Below are positions 17,954 through 26,340 of a DNA stretch of 39,985 nucleotides, in pieces. Made by a program: the position numbers and the translations under genes. Below the pieces are notes generated by a model, which saw only the letters and a list, made by a program, of their open reading frames with translations, did no database searches and was not told where the DNA came from. Each line of letters starts with the position of its first letter. Positions within the stretch are counted from its first letter, which is position 1. Source of the DNA: Pinguiococcus pyrenoidosus (taxonomy: Eukaryota > Sar > Pinguiophyceae > Pinguiochrysidales > Pinguiochrysidaceae); contig JAAMXY010000012.1 of the NCBI GenBank assembly GCA_019677205.1, positions 6,415 to 46,399 on the forward strand, given 5' to 3'.

Positions 17954-19785
17954 CTAAGCGATCCGGTCGGTGCGATTTTTGTTGCCGAGGCGCACGCCCA
18001 CCAGCGAGGGTAGAAAGATGCGTGCGGCCGCCGACTGCGCCGCCGCCCGAGCGATCGTCGTCAACATACTTCCAAACTTGTTGGACAGGAGGGGGAAGAA
18101 GACCATGAACCTGAAAAACTGCTCCACGGACAAAAGGAAATCCACGGATCGGTCCAGCCTTGTGATGCTCGCATCCGCGAAGCTGCAGTAGCGGAGATAC
18201 AGGTACGCGACGGCGATGCCCGGAATGCTGAGCACGAGAGCACACGTCATCGCCAACGCCCACACCGCGGCGAACACCGCGTAACACACGAAGAGCACCG
18301 CAATGGGCACTCCAATCCAAAAAAGCGTTGCGACAAGCAGCGTCGTGATGAGCCACCGGGAGCGCCGCGCCACCAGCTCGGCATCGGCGTGCTTGGTGAG
18401 GCCGAGGCTCTCGAAGTAGGAGCCTGTGGAATCGGCCGAGTCGACGCGGTCCCGACTCTCCTCGTCGTCACTGTCCTCGTCTCTATTGTGGTGCGCCGGG
18501 CCCCATCTCCAGCACTCCAGAAGCGCGAGGACGGTGATCCCCAGCAGCAGCCACCGCGCGCGCCAGGTCCACCAGATCCAGAGCGCGAGAGCGGCGGCGG
18601 TCACGATGAACCCCGTGAGGCGCGTCGCAATGCGGAACCGAGACTGGGTCAGGTAGGACTCTGCGTCCGCAAAATGGCCCCCGGGGCACCCGTCTTGCCT
18701 GCCATTCTCGGAACTGTAGTGCTCGGCCGCGGCGCGGGCCCCGTCCGCGCCCAGGCCGAAGTTCTTCTCGCATATCCAGCACCAATGGGTTGCTATCCCG
18801 AATCTCCGGACGCATTCCACACAAGTCATGTGGTTGCACCCTCCGATCTTGTACGTCGGTGCGCGGCAACGGGGACACAGCTTGGAATCTCTATGCTGGA
18901 AGCTCGTCCCGTTCGAATTTCTCTCTGCGCGGCGCAGGCGCACCGCGTACGCAAGGCAGCTGGAGTCCGGCGAATGGCAGTCTCCATGGTAGAAGCAGAA
19001 CCGGTGGTGGCAGTATCTGCATTTGACGATGGGCCGGAACCCCTCCGTCACAAAGGACACCGTGTTGCGGAGGATGCCGCCGCGGTTCAGGTTCGTGCAG
19101 CGCGGGCACTCCCGGTACTGATCGGCGTGGGGCCCCTTGAGCAGGGCGAAGCGGTTGAAGCGCTGGACGGCCTCTGGAGAGCAAAGCCGCACGACGTCGT
19201 CTTCCGAGGCCATCCCGTTGCACCCGCTGCGTGCTTCGTCCTCCATCGTGGGCACGTCACAGGCGATGCAGCTGTCCTCCATGCCTCGCATGGGGCACGG
19301 GATGTGCGTATGGCCCTCCTTGAGGCGGGACTCCAGCCACTGGCTGAGGCAGAAGCGGCAGAAGTTGTGGCGCTCGTTGCGGCACCCGCTGAGGGACGCC
19401 CGCATCTCTCCGTCGACATTCTCCAGGCAGATCTCGCAGAAGAACGTCGGTCGCACGTCGTCCACCGACAAGAAATCGTCCAGACGCTGCGAGATGGAGT
19501 GCGCCAGAGACAGCACCTGCGGCGGCAGAATCTCCTTGGCGTTCACGAGGTCCAGGCCACTCCGAAGACTCCCATCGTGTCCGAGTGGAATTCCCGCCAC
19601 TGACGCGCCCTTGGACAGAAAGCTGCGTCGTCCGCCGGCACGGAGGGGCAAGAAAGGTTAGTTTTCCCGCAGAAATTGGCCCATTTTTCCTCGACGCTCT
19701 GCCTGTTTCCGCCGCACGAGATTGTACACATCATCCACGCTCTTCCACGATTCACCCGAGATCGAGCTGGCACGCGCGGGCTCAT
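17954..19785 (-). CDS. Membrane-anchored RBR E3 ubiquitin ligase
   Basis: Inferred exons 19785-19718 and 19622-17954; 578 residues. RING1-IBR-RING2 module: RING1 from CEICL (Cys85) with CRFCLSQWL, IBR-like CPRCTNLN...CRYCHHRFCFYHGDC, and RING2 CPRCRAPTYKIGGCNHMTC, whose Cys285 in GGCNHM corresponds to the catalytic cysteine that accepts ubiquitin from E2 (as in parkin and ARIH1). It is followed by about four hydrophobic helices (around 358-383 and 445-495), so it should act at a membrane, as RNF19- and RNF144-type ligases do. The large frame has no ATG before RING1. A 95-nt intron with ctaac branch and gacgcag acceptor links it to a short first exon; donor gtgcgg is the best-phase candidate. 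The first exon is less certain than the domains. Confidence 0.85.
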
Positions 19786-20813
19786 TTTCAAAAAACGGAA
19801 CGTAGTCGTTGAACGCCGGACGAGGCACCGCTCACGCGCTCACATCTTCCGCACTGGCGCAGCAATCCGCACCCCACGCACTTCGCTTCCCCCGGTGACC
19901 GACTCCGACGAAAAATCCGCGAAAAAGCGTGGACCCACCTCGGCGCCAGCACCACCTCTTGCGCGTGCTCTTTCTGGCCCCCACCGTCGGCTTCGAAGTG
20001 GAGTTCCATGTGGGCCGCCGCGCGCGCGCGCGCCGCCCCTGCGCGCGTACTGAGCACCTGGCCGAGCACTTCCGGAGCACGGGCCGGAAGATCCGGCCTC
20101 CACAAGCCGGGGCTCAGCAGAAAATGCGGCGCAAAGGCACTTGAAAACCAGTTCAGCGCAGCTCTGTGGGAGAGAAGGTTGAGGATGGGACAGATGGATT
20201 GTTGCGCCAGGCTGGCCGTGCTATGCGGGAGCAGCTGAGGCCTCGGCGGGTGCCAATGAAGGGCCGAAACGGATGCCGGAAGGACCAATGGAGGTGCGAG
20301 ATGCCGTGTTCTGAAGTGCCATTGGCGAGCACGAGACAGTTCGGGAGGCGGTGATTGGATGTGGCCGTACTGATTCGCTACACCGGCCATAAAACGGTTC
20401 CAGAGCGACGATACTGTTTGAACTTGTGCGGGCCAATCCGTTTTCGGCGTTTTCGGCTCTCGGGGCGAATACCAGAACTCAGGGAGTCCGCCCGGACTTT
20501 TTCTGCCGCTGGGTCCGGACTTTTTCGCACTTTCCCGGACTTTTTCGCACTTTCCCGGACTTTTCGGACCTTTTCGGACTTTTCCGGACTTCTCCGGACT
20601 TGCACCTGAAGAACATTCAAACCAAACCCCGCGCTCGGGCGTCACTTGGCACACATGTCGATGGCGCGACGGACCGCTCGGCTTCGGGGGTGGATCGGAG
20701 TGCTACTCACGTGCTGGTCTGGGGCGCGCTCAGCCGGAGGCCGACTCTGAGGTTGATGGGACGCATCTCCAAGTGGCTTGGCTAGCGCTTTGCAGGGTGT
20801 AAGAACGCCGGGG
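19786..20813. other. Divergent intergenic region with minisatellite
   Basis: 1028 bp between the RBR ligase (-) and the IQ protein (+). Overlapping open frames on both strands are low-complexity and unsupported. It contains the pyrimidine-biased tandem repeat at 20491-20602. A short alternate frame on the minus strand over about 19830-19658 looks protein-like but ends inside the RBR intron and is not called. Confidence 0.4.
20491..20602. repeat. CGGACTTTT minisatellite
   Basis: About 112 bp of degenerate tandem repeat built on ccggactttt. Two perfect 20-bp units (ccggactttttcgcactttc) occupy 20515-20534 and 20535-20554, followed by shorter 10-11 bp variants. Lies about 210 bp upstream of the IQ-protein start. 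Open frames through it are artefacts of the repeat. Confidence 0.8.
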
Positions 20814-23800
20814 ATGATCGGAGGCGAGGTTGCAGCCGGCCTAGCTAGCCCCATGGAGCCTGAGGGCGACGCTCCGGGCAGTGCAGATCATCGCTCCCGG
20901 GCTCTGCACCACCGGTCCTCCCGGTTCACCGCGCAGCTTGCTGGCAGGTTCTTCTCCATGAACACCATGGAGAAGCAGGAGCTGGTCGAGAGGGCCGCCG
21001 TGGCTCGACGGCAGCAGGAGGCGAGCCGCAAGGCCATCTTGGAGGCCAGGTGGGAGAAGGAGCGGGCGCAGGTGGCCGGACTGACCCGACGGAAGCAGCA
21101 GCTGGAGCTTCTGGAAGAGCGCCGGTGGCGGCGTCAGTGCCAAAGGGAAGCACGCTGGTTGGAGACGGTGGCGGCCAGCACCATCCAAGCATGCATGCGC
21201 GCCTGGGTGCCGAAGCGGCGAGAGACGCGTGCAAGGATCATTCAGAGCGCGTGGAGGAACAGCAGGAGACGCCGGAGCCTTCGGCGCTTCTTCGGCAGCT
21301 TGCGGATGCTGAAGGGCCTGGTGTACTCGTACCAGAACAAACTGAGGTGGTTCCGCTGGAGACGAGACGCGCGACTTTGCCAAAGCCTCGCAAGTGCAGC
21401 CGTGAAGAGCAGCGTCGCGGATGCAGTCTTCAGGACGTCGCTCCGGACGTCGCAAAGCCGTCGCATCCAGAGCTGCTTCCGCGCCTTTCTCGCAAGGAGG
21501 CACTTGAGACACTTACAAATTCTGCACAGGCGAGGACTCCGAGCCTTGGTGCGGCTGCAGAGCAGCTTCCGACGCCATCGGGCCTGGCGGCAACTGCAGC
21601 AGCTGCGGCAGCAGCGGGTCAACGTCGTTTTCCAGGAGCTCGGGGCGGCCTCCCAAGCCCAGCTGAGACAGAGAGCCCCTCGCAGCGCCAAGCCGCTCAT
21701 GGAGAGCCTGAGCCTCTCGAGCGCTCAACGCCGCCGCGTGGCGCAGCTCATGCGGGCGTACCGCGCGCGGCACTGGGAGGCCTTCAGTTCCCGAGAGCAG
21801 CAGTATCAACGCTGCCGTCGGGATCAACCGACGCAGCCGTACGCGGCGTCCAAAGCGCAGAAACGCCACGTCCTCATCGCCAGCGCCCTGGACGTTCTCA
21901 TGCACGAAGACCTGGGCTTTAGCGCTGGCGAGCTGGAGCTCCTGCGGGACTGCCGCAGCCTGGGACGTGGCGTGCTGGGCCTCCAGAGGCCTGAGGACGA
22001 CGACGACGATCTGCTGCTGAGCGAGCTGATGCGCGTGGTGCTGGAGCTGCACGAGAGGATGCAGACTTGCAAGGCCAGGCATGAAGAGAGGGTGGAGCAA
22101 TGGCAGCGCGAGTGCGCGCTGCGACGCCAGCGACTGGCGCACAAGCAGCGCATCCAGGCGCTGGTGGAGCTCAATCGCCGCCAGAGGACGGACGAAGAGG
22201 CCATGGAGAGGGAGCGGCGCAAGCGACAGTGGCTGCAAGATCACACAGCTGCACAGAAAGTCTCAGCAGAGAGGGCGGCGAAGGCCCGAGCCAAGAGGGC
22301 CGCAATGGAAGAGGAGCAGCGCTGGCAAGCTGAGCTGCTGAAGGCAAAGTCCGACGCTCAGCGACGTGCGATGCTTGCGCTCCTGCAGCGCCGCCACTCG
22401 GAGCAGATCCGCGAGCTCATCTCGGCCGCGATGCAGAGGCGCCGCGCGCGGGAGGCGAAGCAGAACGAGTGCGAACGTCGGCTGGAGGAGCAAAGGCGAA
22501 TGAAGCGCGAGGAGGCGTTGACTCGCGGTAGGCAGCGATGCCAGCAGTTCTTGAGGGAGTGGAAGGCCAAACACTCCAAAGGCGTTGAGAAGAAGGGGGA
22601 TGCGGAGAGCGTCAAGGGAGCTGTGGGAGGAAGCTGCTTTGCAGCTGGAACGGGCGCCACAGCCGCTTCCAGCATCAAGAGGGGTTCCAACAGCGCTGCT
22701 CGCGTGGCGCTGCGCAAGAGGAAGAAGAAAAAGAGTCATCGAAAGAGAGACCTTCCGGCGACGGCTGCAATCTTGCACCAGAGCGCCGACCTCCGTGGCG
22801 AAGCAGATGGGCCTCGGCAAGGCTTTGGCTCGCACGCCACAAGCAACCTGGAGTCGGATGCGAGAACGGAGACGTCATGGGCCAGTGCGTACTCGACGCT
22901 CGCCGAGGGCTCGGCAGTGCCTCAGACCTGCTTGTCAGAGCTGGGCACGCTCGCGACTCCAGCCACCGACCGAACCCCGCCCTCCTCGTGGCCGCAGGTG
23001 GGTCAGAGAGATGGCGTTGATGAGAGCGGCCGAGACTCCGGAAAGCAAGAGAGAGAAGGCGAAACTCTGCTGCCCGATCCGTATGAGACCCTGAAGTTCC
23101 TTTTCGGCAGCAAGAATCGACCGCCCTCCAAGCTAGGCGAGGGTCGATACGCCAAAGTAGGAGGGGGGCGATACAGCGTCACGGCAGGCACCGACGATTC
23201 GCTCGAGCTCCTCACGGACGGAGGATTGGAGACCCCAAGCGCCGACGACGCGCGTCCACCTGCTGATGCCCTGGACAGCCGCGATTCCATGGGCAGCAAC
23301 GATTCCATGGGCAGCAACGATTCCATGGGCAGCAACGCTTCCATGGGCAGCAACGATTCCTTGGCCGGCCACGATTCCATGGGCAGCCACGATTCCATGG
23401 CCATTCCGTACCTCAGCCGCGAGGCGAATAGAATGATTCGCGCGGCGATCGGCAGCAAGCTCGAACACCATCGTCAGCCCCCGAAGCAGGCATTGCGAGC
23501 ATCTCAGGCACAACGCACGCGTCTGCAACTCCCGAAAGTGAAGCCGCAACGTTTCATGAAGCGACCCGAACTTCCGAGGATGCTCAGAGCGCTGTCGAAC
23601 AACTCTGGCCGCAGCTCACAGACACGAGTGCGGACGAAGCCCAAGCCGCACGTCCGGCCTAGCCGGAAGAGCGAACCTCGCCTGAGAAGGCCGGAGCCTC
23701 CCAGGAAGCAGCCGCCTCTGCCGAGACACGAGCAGACGACGAGGGGGCTGTCCAAGAGAGCAGCAGATCAACGCGAGCAGCGCCATTCCTGGGATCCCAG

Positions 23801-24041
23801 CGCGCTTGCGGCGACCCGGAAACGAGCGCGCGCTGAGGGCCTGAGCGCCGGCGCCTTTTCTGATCAGCAGCTGATCCAGATGGTGTGTGGGGACTACAGT
23901 CCGACGGAGCGGGCCGAGAGCTCCGTGCGCGACTTTAGCACCGGCGACGCCCCAGACGAGCAGCACGAGACCGAATGGAAGGAGCTGAGCGACTTGGACG
24001 TACACATGCTTGTTTCCAACGCGGGAAATGATGGGCAGTAG
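20814..24041 (+). CDS. IQ-motif coiled-coil protein with DSMGSN repeats
   Basis: 1075 residues from the first true ATG; the frame opens 12 codons earlier without ATG. Four IQ-like motifs that should bind calmodulin or centrin are visible: STIQACMRAW (about 122-140), RIIQSAWRNSRRRR (141-160), RRIQSCFRAFLARR (215-233), LVRLQSSFRRH (245-262). A very basic, Arg/Gln/Glu-rich coiled coil follows (about 420-610), then a Lys-rich patch (RKRKKKKSHRKR) and a long disordered tail. The tail carries seven six-residue units of DSMGSN type at 824-865, encoded by an 18-bp repeat. The overall make-up recalls centrosomal, basal-body or axonemal IQ proteins, but I recognise no specific orthologue, and the role in a microtubule-organising structure is inference. 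Ends 88 bp from the convergent hydrolase gene. Confidence 0.75.
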   Translation: MIGGEVAAGLASPMEPEGDAPGSADHRSRALHHRSSRFTAQLAGRFFSMNTMEKQELVERAAVARRQQEASRKAILEARWEKERAQVAGLTRRKQQLELLEERRWRRQCQREARWLETVAASTIQACMRAWVPKRRETRARIIQSAWRNSRRRRSLRRFFGSLRMLKGLVYSYQNKLRWFRWRRDARLCQSLASAAVKSSVADAVFRTSLRTSQSRRIQSCFRAFLARRHLRHLQILHRRGLRALVRLQSSFRRHRAWRQLQQLRQQRVNVVFQELGAASQAQLRQRAPRSAKPLMESLSLSSAQRRRVAQLMRAYRARHWEAFSSREQQYQRCRRDQPTQPYAASKAQKRHVLIASALDVLMHEDLGFSAGELELLRDCRSLGRGVLGLQRPEDDDDDLLLSELMRVVLELHERMQTCKARHEERVEQWQRECALRRQRLAHKQRIQALVELNRRQRTDEEAMERERRKRQWLQDHTAAQKVSAERAAKARAKRAAMEEEQRWQAELLKAKSDAQRRAMLALLQRRHSEQIRELISAAMQRRRAREAKQNECERRLEEQRRMKREEALTRGRQRCQQFLREWKAKHSKGVEKKGDAESVKGAVGGSCFAAGTGATAASSIKRGSNSAARVALRKRKKKKSHRKRDLPATAAILHQSADLRGEADGPRQGFGSHATSNLESDARTETSWASAYSTLAEGSAVPQTCLSELGTLATPATDRTPPSSWPQVGQRDGVDESGRDSGKQEREGETLLPDPYETLKFLFGSKNRPPSKLGEGRYAKVGGGRYSVTAGTDDSLELLTDGGLETPSADDARPPADALDSRDSMGSNDSMGSNDSMGSNASMGSNDSLAGHDSMGSHDSMAIPYLSREANRMIRAAIGSKLEHHRQPPKQALRASQAQRTRLQLPKVKPQRFMKRPELPRMLRALSNNSGRSSQTRVRTKPKPHVRPSRKSEPRLRRPEPPRKQPPLPRHEQTTRGLSKRAADQREQRHSWDPSALAATRKRARAEGLSAGAFSDQQLIQMVCGDYSPTERAESSVRDFSTGDAPDEQHETEWKELSDLDVHMLVSNAGNDGQ
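23283..23408 (+). repeat. 18-bp coding tandem repeat
   Basis: Seven contiguous copies of gattccatgggcagcaac or variants, in frame inside the IQ-protein gene. Copies 1-3 are identical and later ones diverge, which suggests recent slippage or unequal exchange at the left end. Confidence 0.9.
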
Positions 24042-24129
24042 CGAGGGCAAGAAAACAAGGCTTCATCCGCGTGCTGCGAGGCTCCTACGCTCCTGGTCCA
24101 CTTTCGCTGGACATTTCAGGACTCGACTG

Positions 24130-25769
24130 TCAAACGCAAGCATCCTGAATGAACCTTTTGAGCTGCTGTCGCTCTTGCGGGGTGTGGAGCGGCCGATTGT
24201 GCGCGTCTTCGCGGATGCCTCGAATCGACTCCATCTGCAAATCCGCCCTCGCCTCCTCCGTGCACAGCTTTGCTCCGGGCAACATCATTCTATCCAAAGG
24301 GTGCGACACGACGAGCACCTTGACCTGACTCTGTCCAGCACCTTCCGCCGCGGCGTCGTCCTTCGGCGCCTTTTTCAATCGCGAGAGATTCGTCTGGGGC
24401 GTCATCTCCCACCCGGCCACCACGAAGAGAACGAAAAGGGACCACCCCGTCGTGATCGCGAGGAAGCGGCGCAGATACGCGATGGTCTTGCAGAAGATCT
24501 GGGTCTCCAAGACCCATGGCATCCGAGCAAACATTGCCATCGCTTGGATCACCATGAAGAGCAGGTAGCTGCCGAGGTCGGCCAGGAAGTAGCCAGCAAG
24601 GCAGCTCAAGCGGTTGAAGGTGCGGTCGGCCACCACGTTCACCCGCACGCGCTCTAGCTCGGGGTGATGCTTCTGCATCTCCTGGAAGTGGACCGCGGCA
24701 TCGAGTGCCGCGGCGCCCCCAATCGAGTGACCGAACAAGAGGATACTGCTGTCCTGCCGAAGCCGCTCCTGGCCGCGCCGGCCGAGCTCCATGATCTTCT
24801 GATAGCTGCTGTGCTCCGGCGTCGGTCTCTCCGGCTTGCATGTGATGGCACAGCGATCGAGAGCCACACCCTCGTCCAGCGCCACGGCAAAGCGCATCGC
24901 GCAGAGCACGTCGCCGAGCATCGTGGCGGGGCTGGTTGGCTGGTCTTTGGCTTCGTTGCTGGGGACGGTCCCAATGCCCCAGGCATCGCTCTCCGAGCTG
25001 GGCCTCCAGGTCGCCGCCTTCTGATGCACGATGCTGTCATCGCTGTAGGTGATTTTGCCGGCGCCGCTGCCGGAGATGCCGTTGTAGTTGAACGTGATGA
25101 CTCGGCGGCAGCCATGCTGCAGCAGGAGGCCCACGTTCCACGACTCGTACTCCAAAACTTGCCCAGAGCCACTCAGGATGATCGCCGTCGGCCCCGGCTT
25201 CATCTCCGACAGGTCCTTGCGCTCTCGGCCGCGCTCGAAGAGGAAGGCCTCCAGGAATCCCCCGCCCGGGTGCCGAGGCAGCAGCACCTGCCGGCCGCGG
25301 AGAGGCTCCGACTCCAGCGCCTCTCGCGCATTTTTGAGCATCTTGGGCTCCATGGACTCTAAGTACGCCTTGATACCCTCCGGAAGGCTCTTCCCGGACG
25401 CCATCCACCTTCTGGCGCCTTCAAGGACCCACCTGCCCATCGCACTGGCCTTAGAATTCGCCGCTTTCCCGCGCTCTTTCCGATTTCTTCTCCGAATCTT
25501 TGGGCTTACCTCTGCCCTGGCATGATCGCCAGTCCCACGACGCGAGCGAGCGCGCGACGAACCAGCACCAGCGGCAGCAGCAGCGTGCTCACGCACTTGA
25601 AAAGCGCGGCACGAAGCTTCTGCCACGCGCGCCCGCACGCGCGTCCCGCGCTCGAGGTCCACGAGCGCCTCCGCGGCAGCGCTGCCTCCCCAGTGCCGAG
25701 CAGCTCTCTCTCCTCGTCCTCTTCCGAGATGGACAGGCGCAGGCGCGGCCTGCTCTTCAGGCCCTCCAT
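24130..25769 (-). CDS. Membrane alpha/beta hydrolase
   Basis: Exons 25769-25510 and 25432-24130 (77-nt intron, donor gtaagc, acceptor gatgggcag); 520 residues. Exon 1 encodes an acidic and basic leader and a hydrophobic helix (ALFKCVSTLLLPLVLV, about 56-71). Exon 2 holds an alpha/beta-hydrolase core: strand TAIILSGSG, then ITFNYNGISGSG, then nucleophile elbow FGHSIGGAAALDAA with Ser323, and VKVLVVSHPLD near the expected acid position. Two further hydrophobic stretches (LADLGSYLLFMVIQAMAMF; GWSLFVLFVVAGW) lie between the elbow and the C terminus, so the protein is probably membrane-embedded. The catalytic His is not obvious; HTPQERQ is a candidate. Substrate unknown. Without the intron the same frame would give a 575-residue Arg/Ala-rich N terminus that looks unreal. 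Confidence 0.72.
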
Positions 25770-26340
25770 GGCGAACAGCGCCGTTGTCGAGACCGCGCTC
25801 CGCGTGGCGGGCGACGCGCGCCGGCGCGAGCGTGAGCACCTGCGACGCCGTGACCACTGAAGATCCCGGGCGAGTGGGGAGAGGACGAGAGGCCGGCGGC
25901 GGACAGCGCGCGCGCGCGCCTTGGGAAATTCGTTTGGGGAGAACGGAGGTATCGTATAGCGAAGATTGGCGTTGCGTAACGTCAACGTGTTGCTTTTTGG
26001 GCTCTTGTTTTGCATTTTTGGAGGTGTCGGGAGTACCTCGTTCCTACTCACCCGAGTATGGTCCGTGGTACCAAAGGACTACTCGATTAGTACCAATATG
26101 CGACGTACTGGAGTAGGAAAACCCGCACAGGAAGTGGTACCAGGGAAGTCTCCAGCGCAGCAAGCAAATCCTCTTCTGAAGTCTTCGCGTCGTCGGTGGC
26201 TTTTCGCGCGCGTCTGCGTTCACTTCGACGAGCTTGCGCTTCGCGTCGGCTCTCGCGCTCGGTGTAGAAGCCTCGCAGAACCCCCGGACCCCAAGAAGGC
26301 TTTTCGAGCCGCGGCGCATCGTGCGGAGCAGAAGGCCTTT
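25770..26340. other. Divergent promoter region, hydrolase / M3 peptidase
   Basis: 571 bp. The + frame of the peptidase stays open through most of it but has no earlier convincing ATG. Three GTACCA motifs occur at about 26068, 26091 and 26137. A run of alternating gc lies at about 25905-25920. Presumed to contain both promoters. Confidence 0.4.

Noticed and set aside
18389-19603. 404-residue plus-strand open frame over the RBR ligase
   Set aside because: Antisense shadow; the minus strand has an intact zinc-ligand pattern.
19788-20654. 288-residue minus-strand open frame
   Set aside because: Contains the ccggactttt minisatellite and shifts into low-complexity residues; no splice-consistent extension or family match.
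21050-21922. 290-residue second plus frame inside the IQ-protein gene
   Set aside because: Begins in a Gly/Ala-rich shadow and has no motif, whereas the main frame carries four IQ motifs; dual coding not supported.
25966-26340. N-terminal extension of the M3 peptidase
   Set aside because: No ATG at its head and it would bury the ASSAF signal peptide internally. Promoter and 5' UTR are more likely.
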